A DNA stretch of 64,000 bases from Niastella soli (GCF_017742245.1 NZ_JAGHKO010000001.1:1889061-1953060); one strand, 5' to 3'; numbered from the stretch's first letter, positions 26,684 to 36,336 are shown. Numbers and translations are program-made. Notes: generated by a model from the sequence alone, not told the origin.

Positions 26684-26730
26684 TATGATAGAGATGATAG
26701 GGTTGATAGCGTTGATAAGGTTGATAAAGG
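26684..26730. repeat. TTGATAGGG-type tandem repeat
   Basis: Four to five imperfect 9-bp units (GATGATAGGGTTGATAGCG, then GTTGATAAGG). An inverted pair of units lies at 26911-26930. The open frame crossing this spacer simply translates the repeat (STLSTLSTLS) and is not counted as a gene. Confidence 0.6.
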
Positions 26731-26829
26731 ATGAATACTGTTAGTATGTTTCCTGAGCTTTATATAATGAGCTGTAAGGAAAGAGATGAAATGTGGACAA
26801 GGAAGGCTGATCTGGAGGTGTAAAAAGTT

Positions 26830-26872
26830 AAAGGCAAGAAATAGAAGGTCATACTTTCTACTTCTTGCCTTT
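26830..26872. terminator. Long hairpin in SDR/AraC spacer
   Basis: AAAGGCAAGAA-TAGAA and TTCTA-TTCTTGCCTTT form a near-perfect stem of about 18 bp. It lies downstream of the AraC gene on the minus strand and may end that transcript. The TACTTCT core resembles the hairpin at 16891. Confidence 0.5.
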
Positions 26873-26985
26873 GTATATCTTATTATACCCTGTATTAACT
26901 CAGTCAGCTCCGTCAACCCTATCAACTTGCCAACTGGTTAACGTTGCCGCTACTCCCTTCAACAAAATCAACTGTTACCAGGAAA

Positions 26986-27885
26986 TTAATTACGAAAAGA
27001 AGAAGGCGTCATACTCGTTTGCTTCTTGAAAAAGTGATTAAAATGTGCTGGCTCTTCAAACCCCAGGCTATAACCGATCTCGGATATATTCCAGTCCGTG
27101 TGTTTTAGCAACGCCTTTGCTTCACTCACCAGCCGGTCGAAAATATGATCGGTAGTGGTTTTACCGGTTGTAAGGCGAATGGCACGGTTCAGATGATTAA
27201 CATGTACCGACAATTGTTCAGCAAAATCCCGGGCCGACCGCAAGGTGAATCGTTGGTTTGGTGATTCAATCGGGAACTGGCGCTCCAGTAATTCAGTAAA
27301 TACAGCGGTGATGCGTGCATTAGCATCTGTATGCTGATACAGGTTTTCAGTAGGCTGCATCTTCAACGCATAATGGATCATTTCCATAATATAGTTGCGG
27401 ATGAGGTCGTACTTGTAAACGTAGTCAGATTTGATCTCATCGATCATCTTCTCAAAGATCTGACTCACAAATTTATCCTGCGTTTTATCCAGTGCGTAGC
27501 TGGGTTTGTTACCTGCAATAAACATGGGGAGGTCTTTGATCCCGCCACGAATGCGTTCAGTAAAAAAGGCTTCCTTGAAAATACAAAAGGCTCCTTTGGG
27601 TTCATCGGTCAATGGCTCAAAGGTGTAAGGAACATTGGGGCTGAAAAAGATGAGGGTAGAACCCGTTACTTCAAGGCTCTTTTCTGCATAATGATAAACA
27701 TAAGGCCCCTGCATCAGGGCTATCTTGTAATAATCGCGCCGGGTATATTCAACCGGTGTTTTGCCCTGACCTACACAATCCTCTACCTTGAACACGTTAA
27801 AGTGCCCGATATCTTTTTTCAGGTTATCCGGTAACCAGTTCATTTTCTGGCGATAAAAATCTTCCAGTGTTTCTGTCTTGGCCAT
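26986..27885 (-). CDS. AraC-family transcriptional regulator
   Basis: A 299-residue protein. The N-terminal part is a cupin-like effector domain (about 25-170, GSTLIFFSPNVPYTFEPL). The C-terminal AraC HTH pair (about 200-298) has RDFAEQLSVHVNHLNRAIR as the first helix-turn-helix and ISEIGYSLGFEEPAHFNHFFKKQTSMTPSSFR as the second, split here by the usual linker. It probably activates the adjacent SDR gene, as similar pairs are common in Bacteroidota. It would bind as a monomer or dimer to unidentified sites in the spacer. Confidence 0.92.
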   Translation of the reverse strand: MAKTETLEDFYRQKMNWLPDNLKKDIGHFNVFKVEDCVGQGKTPVEYTRRDYYKIALMQGPYVYHYAEKSLEVTGSTLIFFSPNVPYTFEPLTDEPKGAFCIFKEAFFTERIRGGIKDLPMFIAGNKPSYALDKTQDKFVSQIFEKMIDEIKSDYVYKYDLIRNYIMEMIHYALKMQPTENLYQHTDANARITAVFTELLERQFPIESPNQRFTLRSARDFAEQLSVHVNHLNRAIRLTTGKTTTDHIFDRLVSEAKALLKHTDWNISEIGYSLGFEEPAHFNHFFKKQTSMTPSSFRN

Positions 27886-28018
27886 ATGGTAAATTTAGGC
27901 AATTTGTAGTTTTAAAAGGCTGATAGGTATCAGCCCTTCCTTGTAAAATTACGACGGCCTCCCGGTAGTCACTTTATAGGATTCAAACAAAAGATTGCAA
28001 AATTCAAACAATTGGATG

Positions 28019-28615
28019 CTAGTCGGCCATGTCGCAATAAAGGGCATGGGTGCTGTCTTTTGAAAAGTAAAGGATTAGATCATGATTGGGATCGATGGGA
28101 TACTTACGCAGCGCTTTACAGCCTTCCCCTAGATTTTGTAACTTAAACCAGGCTGGCTTGGGACCATAGGCAGGGACGTTGATTTCAGTGATCACTTTAG
28201 CCGGCACATCTCCACGCGAGTCACCCTCCTTTAAAAATGGAGTGAGTTGTTTTTTATCAATGATGCGCCTCAATTCCCCGGGGCAGGTTGAAAATTCAAG
28301 CCAGATACAACAATCTAGCCGGGGAACAACCTGGTCCATACTATTGGTTACCCGTACGCAGCTTGCTTCCGGTGCATCAAACAGTGCGGTATATATTTCC
28401 AGACCGGTACGTTTTGCAAATGGATTTTTGGCATCTTTTATTACCGTGTATGCTTTTTTGGCAATTATAACTCCGATATATAATCCACCGCCAATAGACA
28501 GAAGTAGTGCAAGCAGGGAGAAATAAATCAACTTCCGTTTTTGTTTTACAATGCCTGAAATTAAAAGAACAAGGAATAGTACAAACAGCCCGATGGTTAA
28601 TATAAAAATGGACAT
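28019..28615 (-). CDS. Membrane-anchored protein of unknown function
   Basis: A 198-residue protein with two N-terminal hydrophobic helices (about 3-22 and 29-52) and a soluble domain of about 140 residues containing six cysteines (for example RLDCCIWLEFSTCPGEL). No family is recognised. It lies 29 bp downstream of the serine hydrolase gene on the same strand and is probably co-transcribed with it. The cysteines suggest an oxidising (periplasmic) location, which is inference. Confidence 0.65.
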   Translation of the reverse strand: MSIFILTIGLFVLFLVLLISGIVKQKRKLIYFSLLALLLSIGGGLYIGVIIAKKAYTVIKDAKNPFAKRTGLEIYTALFDAPEASCVRVTNSMDQVVPRLDCCIWLEFSTCPGELRRIIDKKQLTPFLKEGDSRGDVPAKVITEINVPAYGPKPAWFKLQNLGEGCKALRKYPIDPNHDLILYFSKDSTHALYCDMAD

Positions 28616-28644
28616 AGTCGGTAAAGTTAAGTTTTTTGGATTGA

Positions 28645-30027
28645 TTAGTTTTTTATAGCGGCGATCACTTCCTTCAGGTATTTGTTTTCATCAACCGTGC
28701 GAACCCCCAGCCGCACGATTATCAGTTTTTTAGAAGGGATTATGAAAATGTTCTGACCGCCATAACCATCGGCAAAGTACATATCGGCCGGTGCATCGGG
28801 AAACCAGCGTTTGTTGGGGTCTTTGTCATCAAGCCCGTTCAACCAGAACTGGTAACCGTAGCGGAGCTGTTTATTGGCGGGTGCGGGTTGAACCGTTTCT
28901 TTTACCCAGTTTACCGGTAACAGCTGTTCCCCGTTCCATACGCCATTATTATAATACAATAACCCAAAGCGCGCAAAGTCGCGGGCACTGGCATAGCTGT
29001 AAGAAGAAGCGACATAGGTGCCGGAAGCATCGGGTTCCAATACCAGGGAATACATATTGATCTTATGGAATAAGGCATTATAAGGAAATGCCGCATATAT
29101 GGAATCCCCCACCGTTTGCCTGATGATACGGCCAAGGATGTTGGCATTCCCACTGGAGTAATTGAAAATGGTGCCCGGTTCATATTTCAAGGGCAGTTTG
29201 GCAGTAAAACCGCCCATGTCGGCCCGTTTGAACAACATATTGGTAGCCTCGCTGGGGCTGTTGTAGTTCTCGGTGTAATCCAGTCCCGAAGACTGCTGTA
29301 ATAAATTTTTAAGCGTGATCTTTTCCTTATTGGTATGTTGCCATTCTGGTACAGGCGCAGGGGAATTGGGATCCAGTTTGCCGGCTTTCACCAATACCCC
29401 AATGATTGCAGAGGTTAAACTCTTGGTCATTGACCAGCCTATCATTACCGATTTTTTATTGAACCCGGGAGCATACCGTTCGCCAACAATTTTTCCATCA
29501 TATACAACCAGGAAGGCACGGGTATAAGCAGGGTCGCCTTTTTTTGAAGGCATTTGCATCGCGTTGTCAACAGCCTGTTGTAAAGCTTTGTTATCAACAA
29601 CAGGCGAAATGCTATCGGAGATCTTATCACCATAAGGCCAGGCAATAGTATCCACGTTTTGAGAAGGAATGACTGGTAAAGAAAAATGTTGTTTTCGAAT
29701 TTCGGCTTCAGAAAGATCATTCACCAGAGTGCAACCCAAACCTGTTCTGTAAATAGCTTTACGTTTGGCAAAACCCCATACCGACCCAGTTACCGATGAA
29801 TCTTCCGGATTAATGGTATAGGTCCCTTTTGAAACAGGAAAAAAGCCCAGTTCTTCTTTTAATACGCTTTCGGGATTCCGATGTTGCAGGTAAACTGCCG
29901 ATGCCATATTCTTGGCCCCGTATCCGCTGATAATAGGAAAGGCCCGCCAGGCATACCAGCCGCCATAAGCCAGTGCCACTACCAACATCAGTAGAACAAA
30001 ACGGAGAATATTTTTATACAATTTCAT
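28645..30027 (-). CDS. Serine hydrolase of the beta-lactamase / class C PBP fold
   Basis: A 460-residue protein with an N-terminal hydrophobic anchor (about 8-27). The beta-lactamase-related domain covers about 165-455. It has the nucleophile motif Ser199-Met-Thr-Lys202 (SMTK), the second motif Tyr290-Ser-Ser (NYSSGN), and GYGGQ at 421-425 in the place of the KTG/HxG triad. The family (PF00144) includes esterases and D-aminopeptidases as well as PBPs; motifs alone do not decide. Probably periplasmic, membrane-tethered. First gene of a two-gene unit. Confidence 0.85.
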   Translation of the reverse strand: MKLYKNILRFVLLMLVVALAYGGWYAWRAFPIISGYGAKNMASAVYLQHRNPESVLKEELGFFPVSKGTYTINPEDSSVTGSVWGFAKRKAIYRTGLGCTLVNDLSEAEIRKQHFSLPVIPSQNVDTIAWPYGDKISDSISPVVDNKALQQAVDNAMQMPSKKGDPAYTRAFLVVYDGKIVGERYAPGFNKKSVMIGWSMTKSLTSAIIGVLVKAGKLDPNSPAPVPEWQHTNKEKITLKNLLQQSSGLDYTENYNSPSEATNMLFKRADMGGFTAKLPLKYEPGTIFNYSSGNANILGRIIRQTVGDSIYAAFPYNALFHKINMYSLVLEPDASGTYVASSYSYASARDFARFGLLYYNNGVWNGEQLLPVNWVKETVQPAPANKQLRYGYQFWLNGLDDKDPNKRWFPDAPADMYFADGYGGQNIFIIPSKKLIIVRLGVRTVDENKYLKEVIAAIKN

Positions 30028-30118
30028 AGTAAGGTTTTAAAGCAAGGCAATAAATTTCGCACATAAAAGCCTATAAATTGTAAGAAATTGGCATTATGTT
30101 TATCAAACAATCCCCTCA

Positions 30119-30148
30119 TTGCCCTATCCGGTAAAGTCATTAATTTTG
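30119..30148 (+). promoter_or_regulatory. Bacteroidota-type promoter of the propeller regulator
   Basis: TTG at the -33 position and TAATTTTG (perfect TAnnTTTG) are separated by 19 nt, with the ATG 29 nt downstream of the box. Confidence 0.65.
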
Positions 30149-30176
30149 TGTTACCAAACGAAACGAGTAGCTGCAT

Positions 30177-33074
30177 ATGAGATCAATTTCCCTGTTAATA
30201 GTCGTACTGTACTTCGGGTCTATTGCATATGCGCAAAACACCATTGGTATACCCAATATTACCAACTTCTTTAAACAAAATTATAAGGCCGGCCGTCAGA
30301 ACTGGGACATTGCACAGGACAGCCGCGGCATTATGTATTTTGCCAACAACAATGGGCTACTCACTTTTGATGGCAGTTTCTGGCGTACCTACCCCATCCC
30401 CAATGCCACTATTGTTCGTTCACTGGCCATTGACAAAAACAACAGGATATATGTAGGCGGGCAACAGGAGTTTGGTTATTTCTACCCCAATGACCACGGC
30501 GAACTGGTATATACCTCCTTAAAGCAATTAATAAAGGACAGCGATTACGCCGATGTTTGGACCATTCAAATTGTACAGGACCATATCTTCTTTCACGCCC
30601 ACCGGAAAATATTCGATTACTACAACGGCACCATTAAAGCATTCAATAGTACATTCTGGAGTTTTTTAGGTTATGCCAATAACGAAGTGCTGGCATACAA
30701 TGCTGAAAATGGATTGGTGTATTATAAAAATGGCCAATGGGTTCCCCGGGTTAAAAAAGGAAGTTTTCCAAATGGTACCTTGTTGAAATCGGTGATAGAT
30801 CTGGGGAATGACAGCCTGTTGCTGACCTCCGTATCAAAAGGACTATTCATACTAAAGGGAAATGTGGTAACGAATTTTGAAACACCCGATATAAAAGAAA
30901 TGGCCGCTAAAAACATCTTTGGCGCCCGTTTACTGCCGCATTCCACTATTGCTTTCAACACCAACCTGGGTGGCTGTATCCTTATGAACAAAAACGGGAA
31001 GTTCATTCAACAGCTCACCAAGAATGAAGGTATCCAGACCAACAACGTACAAAACCTGTTTTTAGATAAGGACCAGAACCTATGGCTGGCGCTTGATAAT
31101 GGCATTGACCTGGTTTCCTATAACAATGCAATTAAGAATATTTTCCCTGAACCAACTGACCGCAACAGTGGATACACCTCCCTTGTTCATAACAACACCC
31201 TGTACCTGGGTGTAGCAACCGGTTTGTATAAAACCGAGCTCCCCTTAAATGACGGTGACATCAGTTATGCAAAAAGTGCTTTTTCCCTGGTTGAAAATAC
31301 AAAAGGGCAGGTATGGAATATTTCGGAAGTGAATGGCGAAGTGTTGATGGGCCATAGCCTTGGGGCGTATATTATAAAAGACAACAAGGCGATCCTCCTC
31401 GATAATAAGAACGGCTTTTGGGGTTTTCTTCCCCTGCACGACAGTTTATTTTCTTCGGTGATGATTGCAGGGACTTACAATGGGATCAATTTCTTCAATT
31501 ACGCCAACAACCGGTTCTCCACGCTGTTCGAGTCCAGGTTTGAGTCGGCCCGCTTTATAGTAAAACATAAAAACCTCATATGGGCAATTCATCCTTATAA
31601 AGGAGTATACATTGTTTCTTTTGATGGAAAGAACGCGCCAGTGGTCACCAATTACAACGATAAAAATAAATTTCTTTCACAAAACCATAACCACCTGTAC
31701 AGTATTGCAGGCCGAATGGTCCTGGCCTCAGATAATGGTATTTTTGAATTTGACGATGCCATCAATGATTTTAAACCGTCGGCTTTTTTGAAAAAAGTGT
31801 TTGGTGATATTCAAATAGAATACATGAAGGAAGACAAAGCCGGAAATATCTGGTTTTGCAGTCATAAACGGGTTGGGGTGGCAGAGCGTACCGGTGAAAA
31901 TTACCGGTTGGTTTACATACCTGAACTGGATGATAAGATCACAGTGAACGGATTTGAGAACATCAATATCATCGACAGCAATAATGTTTTAATAGCTGCC
32001 GAAAAGGGTTTCTTCCATGTTAATTATGCGCGGTATAAAAAAAGTAAATATCCATTGACCACCCTGATCAGGAATGTACAGGTCTCCAGCAGAAAAGAAG
32101 ACCTGATCTTTGGGGGGTATGCTTTATCTGCGGCCAATGAAGCCAAACAAGCTATTGAGTACGCTGCCAATTCTTTGCACTTTGAATGCAGTGCTATTAT
32201 TTATGGTCAGCAATATAATACTGCCTATAGCTTTTATTTAAAGGGTTTCGACAGGGGCTGGAGTGACTGGAGCCAGAAAACGGAAAAATATTATACCAAC
32301 CTGCCACCTGGCAAATATGTTTTTCAGGTAAAAAGCCGTACCAATGTTGATAATGAATCGCCCATGGCGAGTTTTTCATTCACCATTCTACCGCCCTGGT
32401 ATCGTACCTGGTGGGCATATACCTTATATGCCCTGGCACTTTTTGCGTTGTTGTACTGGTTCTATAAAAGACAACAACATAAATACCGCAAACGCGAGGC
32501 GCTAAAGTTAGCACAACAGAAACAACGCTATGCCGAGCAGCAAAAGCAGTTACAAATGCAGCACGAACTGCAAATGGGAAAACGGGAAAAAGAGATCATT
32601 GAGCTGAAAAATGAAAAGCTGCAGGCAGATATTGAAAATAAAAATTCGCAACTGGCTTCAGCGGCCATGAACCTGGTGCGAAAAATGGAAATATTTTCCA
32701 AAATAAAGGACGACCTCAGTGCCTTCAAAAACAATGAGGAAACCAAAGCCGCATCCAGGGAATTCCAAAAGATCATCCGCCTCATAGACAGTGAACTGGA
32801 TGTTACCCAGGAATGGGAACAGTTCACCGAACACTTTGACCAGGTGCATTCCAATTTCCTGAAAAAGTTAAAAGAACAGTGGCCCGATCTGACAGCCACT
32901 GAATTAAAAATGGCAGCCTACCTGCGATTGAATTTGACCAGTAAAGAGATCGCTCACCTGATGAGCATTTCTATTCGCGGTGTGGAAACCGGTCGCTATC
33001 GCCTACGCAAAAAGCTGGGATTAACCAGCAATGAAGCCAGTTTGTACGATTTCCTGATCTCCATAACCGGATAA
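30177..33074 (+). CDS. Membrane-anchored propeller / Y_Y_Y / LuxR-HTH regulator
   Basis: A 965-residue protein. Signal peptide about 1-20. Periplasmic two-component-regulator-type beta-propeller repeats cover about 35-650 (RGIMYFANNNGLLTFDGSFW is a typical blade). A Y_Y_Y domain covers about 660-735. There is one membrane helix at about 741-762, a cytoplasmic coiled coil at about 768-850, and a LuxR-like HTH at about 902-965 (LTATELKMAAYLRLNLTSKEIA). It resembles hybrid two-component systems for polysaccharide sensing, but the kinase and receiver are replaced by a directly attached DNA-binding domain. It lies 5' of GH5 and PL14-like genes, so oligosaccharide sensing is likely. Confidence 0.88.
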   Translation: MRSISLLIVVLYFGSIAYAQNTIGIPNITNFFKQNYKAGRQNWDIAQDSRGIMYFANNNGLLTFDGSFWRTYPIPNATIVRSLAIDKNNRIYVGGQQEFGYFYPNDHGELVYTSLKQLIKDSDYADVWTIQIVQDHIFFHAHRKIFDYYNGTIKAFNSTFWSFLGYANNEVLAYNAENGLVYYKNGQWVPRVKKGSFPNGTLLKSVIDLGNDSLLLTSVSKGLFILKGNVVTNFETPDIKEMAAKNIFGARLLPHSTIAFNTNLGGCILMNKNGKFIQQLTKNEGIQTNNVQNLFLDKDQNLWLALDNGIDLVSYNNAIKNIFPEPTDRNSGYTSLVHNNTLYLGVATGLYKTELPLNDGDISYAKSAFSLVENTKGQVWNISEVNGEVLMGHSLGAYIIKDNKAILLDNKNGFWGFLPLHDSLFSSVMIAGTYNGINFFNYANNRFSTLFESRFESARFIVKHKNLIWAIHPYKGVYIVSFDGKNAPVVTNYNDKNKFLSQNHNHLYSIAGRMVLASDNGIFEFDDAINDFKPSAFLKKVFGDIQIEYMKEDKAGNIWFCSHKRVGVAERTGENYRLVYIPELDDKITVNGFENINIIDSNNVLIAAEKGFFHVNYARYKKSKYPLTTLIRNVQVSSRKEDLIFGGYALSAANEAKQAIEYAANSLHFECSAIIYGQQYNTAYSFYLKGFDRGWSDWSQKTEKYYTNLPPGKYVFQVKSRTNVDNESPMASFSFTILPPWYRTWWAYTLYALALFALLYWFYKRQQHKYRKREALKLAQQKQRYAEQQKQLQMQHELQMGKREKEIIELKNEKLQADIENKNSQLASAAMNLVRKMEIFSKIKDDLSAFKNNEETKAASREFQKIIRLIDSELDVTQEWEQFTEHFDQVHSNFLKKLKEQWPDLTATELKMAAYLRLNLTSKEIAHLMSISIRGVETGRYRLRKKLGLTSNEASLYDFLISITG

Positions 33075-33491
33075 CCGTCATTCATTATTTAACTACATGA
33101 TAGTCAATAATTAGGTTTTCCATTGTAGAGGTTTTGACGTAGCCTTAAATTGGTTATGGCAGTTGTTTATTTGCAACTTTAGCAAGCAAAACGAAACTGC
33201 TGCCATATGCGACAAAAACGATTGTTCCTGACAAATTTTCCCTGCCCATTTATACCTCCGTTTTTATCGGCCCAAATTGGCTGCAAATCCCAAACTGTAA
33301 CCCCTGTACCTTATATAAATAAGTGTAAAAAGATCACTTTAACGAGTTACTCCTATGAAGTAGTACCGATTATGTTTGACGTAAAGCGCCAGCATCCTGG
33401 TGCCTATTATCTGTTTTTTCCAATCATGCAATCAAAACTGGCCAATCACCCGGAATTAAATCAATACCCCGGGTAGTAAGCTGGTACGGTC
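33075..33491. other. Intergenic region before GH5 gene
   Basis: About 415 bp. An 89-codon plus-strand open frame (33207-33476) begins after TTTATTTG, a partial -7 box, and is followed by a good terminator. Its translation (MRQKRLFLTNFPCPF...) has no signal peptide or known domain. It may be a small gene or a leader; I do not claim it as coding. Confidence 0.4.
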
Positions 33492-33526
33492 GGTCATTCG
33501 TCTTCTGGCGAATGACCCCCCTTTTT
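33492..33526 (+). terminator. Strong terminator just upstream of GH5 gene
   Basis: Perfect 9-bp stem GGTCATTCG / CGAATGACC with an 8-nt loop, then CCCC and five T. It ends 36 bp before the GH5 start codon and 420 bp after the regulator stop codon. Confidence 0.75.
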
Positions 33527-33562
33527 GACCTTATTCAACCCTAAAAATTATTTAACCACAGT

Positions 33563-35311
33563 ATGGCCCTTAGTTTTCGCAGTAGTATTTTTTTTGCTGC
33601 ACTCATTGTTACAACAACGTACACCTTTGGACAGGAATTCTTACAAGCACAGGGAAAGCAAATTGTAAACGAGAAAGGACAACCAGTTACTTGGCGATCT
33701 ATGGGGTTGGGCGGCTGGTTATTACAGGAAGGATATATGTTCCGCCTGGGTAATATTGGCACGCAGCACCGGATAAAAGAAAGTATAGCCCAGCTGGTTG
33801 GTGAAGAAAAAACAAAACAGTTTTATGATGCCTGGTTAACACAGCATACCACAAAAGCCGATTTTGATTCAATGGCTGCCTGGGGTTTCAATTCTGTACG
33901 GTTGCCTTTGCATTATGATCTATTTACATTACCAACAGAAAAGGAGCCCATTGCAGGTCAGCAAACATGGCTCACAAAAGGGTTTGCTATTACAGACAGC
34001 GTGCTCAGTTGGTGCCGCAGCAATAAAATGTACCTGATACTGGATATGCATGCCACACCCGGTGGTCAGGGAAATGACCTGAACATTAGTGATCGTGATC
34101 CCGGTAAACAATCGTTGTGGGAGAGTGATGCAAACCGGCAAAAGCTGATCGCCTTATGGAAAAAACTGGCGAAACGGTATGCCAACGAACCATATATCGG
34201 CGGTTATGATATCATTAATGAACCCAATTGGGGTTTTACTGATAGCGCCGATAAGCGCGGAACGGCAGAAAAAATGAATGCGCCGTTAAGACAGTTACTG
34301 ATCGATATGACCAAAGCCATTCGGGAAGTAGACACCAAACACATCATTATTATTGAAGGAAATGGTTTTGGCAATAATTATAACGGCATTTTCCCCATGT
34401 GGGATAATAACCTGGTATTGAGTTTTCACAAGTATGGCAATTTCAATACACTACCTGCCATTCAAAAATTTCTTGACTACCGGGATAAATATAATATTCC
34501 ATTGTGGCTGGGCGAATCGGGAGAGAACTCCAATACCTGGTTTACAGAATGTATTCGCCTGGTTGAAGAAAACGGGATCGGATGGGGCTGGTGGCCATTG
34601 AAAAAAATGGGTCTCAGTAACCCGCTTGAAATAAAAATACCGCAAGGGTATGAGCAATTACTGAATTACTGGCGGGGTAATGGTCCGCGCCCTGATTCAA
34701 CAACGGCCTGGAATGTATTACAGCAATTGTTGAACAATGTAAACATCCGGAACAATATAGTTCACCGGGATGTGCTGGATGCTATGTTCCGCCAGGTACA
34801 GTCGAAGGGTACGCTGCCATTTAAAAAACATGTAATAGCAGCAGGAACTACGGTAATACCAGCGGTTGAATTTGATCTGGGTGAACAGGGGCAGGCATAT
34901 TATGATAAAGATACTGCCAGCTATCAGTTTACACCCGGTGTACATACGCAGGGTAACAGAGGACACAGCTACCGGAACGATGGGGTAGACATTACCAGTA
35001 ACGATGCAGGTGCAAGTATCTTCAGTATTGAAGAGGGGGAGTGGCTGCAGTATACAATCCAGGTTAAAAAGGGCGGCAATTATCAGTTAGGATTTAATAC
35101 AACAGTTGAGCAAACAGGCGCACAACTATCGCTATTGGCAAATGATAGAATACTTATAGATAAATTAATGTTGCCGGTTGCTGATAGTAAACAGAGTTTT
35201 AAAACGATCTGGGTAAAAAATATTTCTTTACCCGCAGGTACTACCCGGTTAAAATTACTGTCCAATAAGGGCGGGTTTAACCTGCAAAGCATTTCATTTA
35301 TTAAGGAATAA
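33563..35311 (+). CDS. GH5 endoglucanase with CBM6-type module
   Basis: A 582-residue secreted glycoside hydrolase. Signal peptide about 1-22 (ending TTTYTFG). The GH5 TIM barrel covers about 30-375, with acid/base Glu220 in YDIINEPNW and nucleophile Glu318 in WLGESGEN. The C-terminal beta-sandwich (about 435-580) resembles CBM6 (EWLQYTIQVKKGGNYQLGF, LPAGTTRLKLL). It probably cuts beta-1,4 or beta-1,3/1,4 glucans; the subfamily is not assigned. It lies downstream of a sugar-sensing regulator and 67 bp upstream of a PL14-like lipoprotein gene, so the two may be co-transcribed. Confidence 0.92.
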   Translation: MALSFRSSIFFAALIVTTTYTFGQEFLQAQGKQIVNEKGQPVTWRSMGLGGWLLQEGYMFRLGNIGTQHRIKESIAQLVGEEKTKQFYDAWLTQHTTKADFDSMAAWGFNSVRLPLHYDLFTLPTEKEPIAGQQTWLTKGFAITDSVLSWCRSNKMYLILDMHATPGGQGNDLNISDRDPGKQSLWESDANRQKLIALWKKLAKRYANEPYIGGYDIINEPNWGFTDSADKRGTAEKMNAPLRQLLIDMTKAIREVDTKHIIIIEGNGFGNNYNGIFPMWDNNLVLSFHKYGNFNTLPAIQKFLDYRDKYNIPLWLGESGENSNTWFTECIRLVEENGIGWGWWPLKKMGLSNPLEIKIPQGYEQLLNYWRGNGPRPDSTTAWNVLQQLLNNVNIRNNIVHRDVLDAMFRQVQSKGTLPFKKHVIAAGTTVIPAVEFDLGEQGQAYYDKDTASYQFTPGVHTQGNRGHSYRNDGVDITSNDAGASIFSIEEGEWLQYTIQVKKGGNYQLGFNTTVEQTGAQLSLLANDRILIDKLMLPVADSKQSFKTIWVKNISLPAGTTRLKLLSNKGGFNLQSISFIKE

Positions 35312-35378
35312 GAATAAAAAGACTATAGGATACCATTACTATAAGAACGCTTTTTATTAAACCTTAAAATGATAACAA

Positions 35379-36248
35379 ATGACAAAGAATTTTGTCGTAC
35401 TCAAAGCAGGTCTTTTGACCTTAACGATTGCCTTGCTGGTAACTGGTTGTAAAAAAGCAACCATCGATAACAATGATCAGCAGCTGAATTCAAATACCAA
35501 TAGCGAAGTGAAAACGGAAGCTATTAACAGCACCTTTTCGGTGAACTGGAACAATTATGCAGATGGCGTATATACAAGTTCGTCTGCAGCAGCCGATTTT
35601 GGCAACATTACCGGCTGGAATGATTCCCGTACCTGGATCTCAGGTGGCACCTGCCGGATAAAACTGCTGGCAAACGCTTTATCGGGCGCTGGTGGGGTGA
35701 TCGGTAACATCGATATTTCTGATGGCAGTGCCTATGAATGTGATTACGATGTGAAATTCCATAGCCAGTTTGATTTTAGCCGCGGAGGCAAGATCGGTTT
35801 TGGCTTCCTGGTAGGAGATGGTAATACCGGTGGCGATCCGGGTTGGGATGGCAATGGCGGCAGTTTACGGTTGATGTGGTACCAGACAGATGCCGGCCGC
35901 GTTTTTTTTCAGCCTTATTTATATCATAAAGACCAGGCAGGTAATTACGGAGATACCTATAGCAAATCCTATCCTTCAAGCGGTAGCCTGAACAAAGGTC
36001 AGTGGTACCATGTGCACCTGTATATAAAGAGCAACACTGGTAGCAAAACCGATGGGCATGTACAAATTGTAATTGATGGTACTGTAGTGCTTGACAGGGC
36101 TATGCGCTGGACAACCAACGACGCCAAACGCCTCATAAGGACCCTGAGCTTCCATACTTTCAGAGGTGGTAGCGAAACGTACTGGCAGTCATCATCCGAT
36201 GGGTACATCTATTATGATAACTTGTCGGTACATAAGATCAGCAGTTAG
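35379..36248 (+). CDS. PL14-like polysaccharide-lyase-fold lipoprotein
   Basis: A 289-residue lipoprotein; the lipobox is LLVTGCKK (Cys about 24). The mature part reads as a jelly roll of polysaccharide lyase family 14 type: GGKIGFGFLVG, then GGSLRLMWYQTDAG, WYHVHLYIKSNTG and, near the end, FHTFRGGSETYWQSSSDGYI. In PL14 enzymes the equivalent regions form the glucuronan/alginate-cleaving groove. The match is by eye, so it could instead be a binding protein of the same fold. It follows the GH5 gene and ends in a strong terminator. Confidence 0.6.
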   Translation: MTKNFVVLKAGLLTLTIALLVTGCKKATIDNNDQQLNSNTNSEVKTEAINSTFSVNWNNYADGVYTSSSAAADFGNITGWNDSRTWISGGTCRIKLLANALSGAGGVIGNIDISDGSAYECDYDVKFHSQFDFSRGGKIGFGFLVGDGNTGGDPGWDGNGGSLRLMWYQTDAGRVFFQPYLYHKDQAGNYGDTYSKSYPSSGSLNKGQWYHVHLYIKSNTGSKTDGHVQIVIDGTVVLDRAMRWTTNDAKRLIRTLSFHTFRGGSETYWQSSSDGYIYYDNLSVHKISS

Positions 36249-36265
36249 TTTAGCAGCAGTAATAC

Positions 36266-36300
36266 AAAAAAGGGGTCCGATTGCCGTCGGGGCCCCTTTT
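36266..36300 (+). terminator. Terminator after PL14-like gene
   Basis: AAAAGGGGTCCGA and TCGGGGCCCCTTTT form a long stem with a single mismatch and a short loop. The symmetric A/T flanks would also serve the convergent M56 gene. Confidence 0.8.
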
Positions 36301-36336
36301 ACTTTTGTAGCTGTAGCTATTTTATTTCGGTGTAAG

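Noticed and set aside
26668-26925. 85-residue minus-strand open frame
   Set aside because: Part of it translates the TTGATAGGG repeat and a hairpin; low complexity.
33207-33476. 89-residue open frame before the GH5 gene
   Set aside because: A terminator follows it, but it lacks a known domain or signal peptide and the promoter box is weak. Noted in the spacer entry only.
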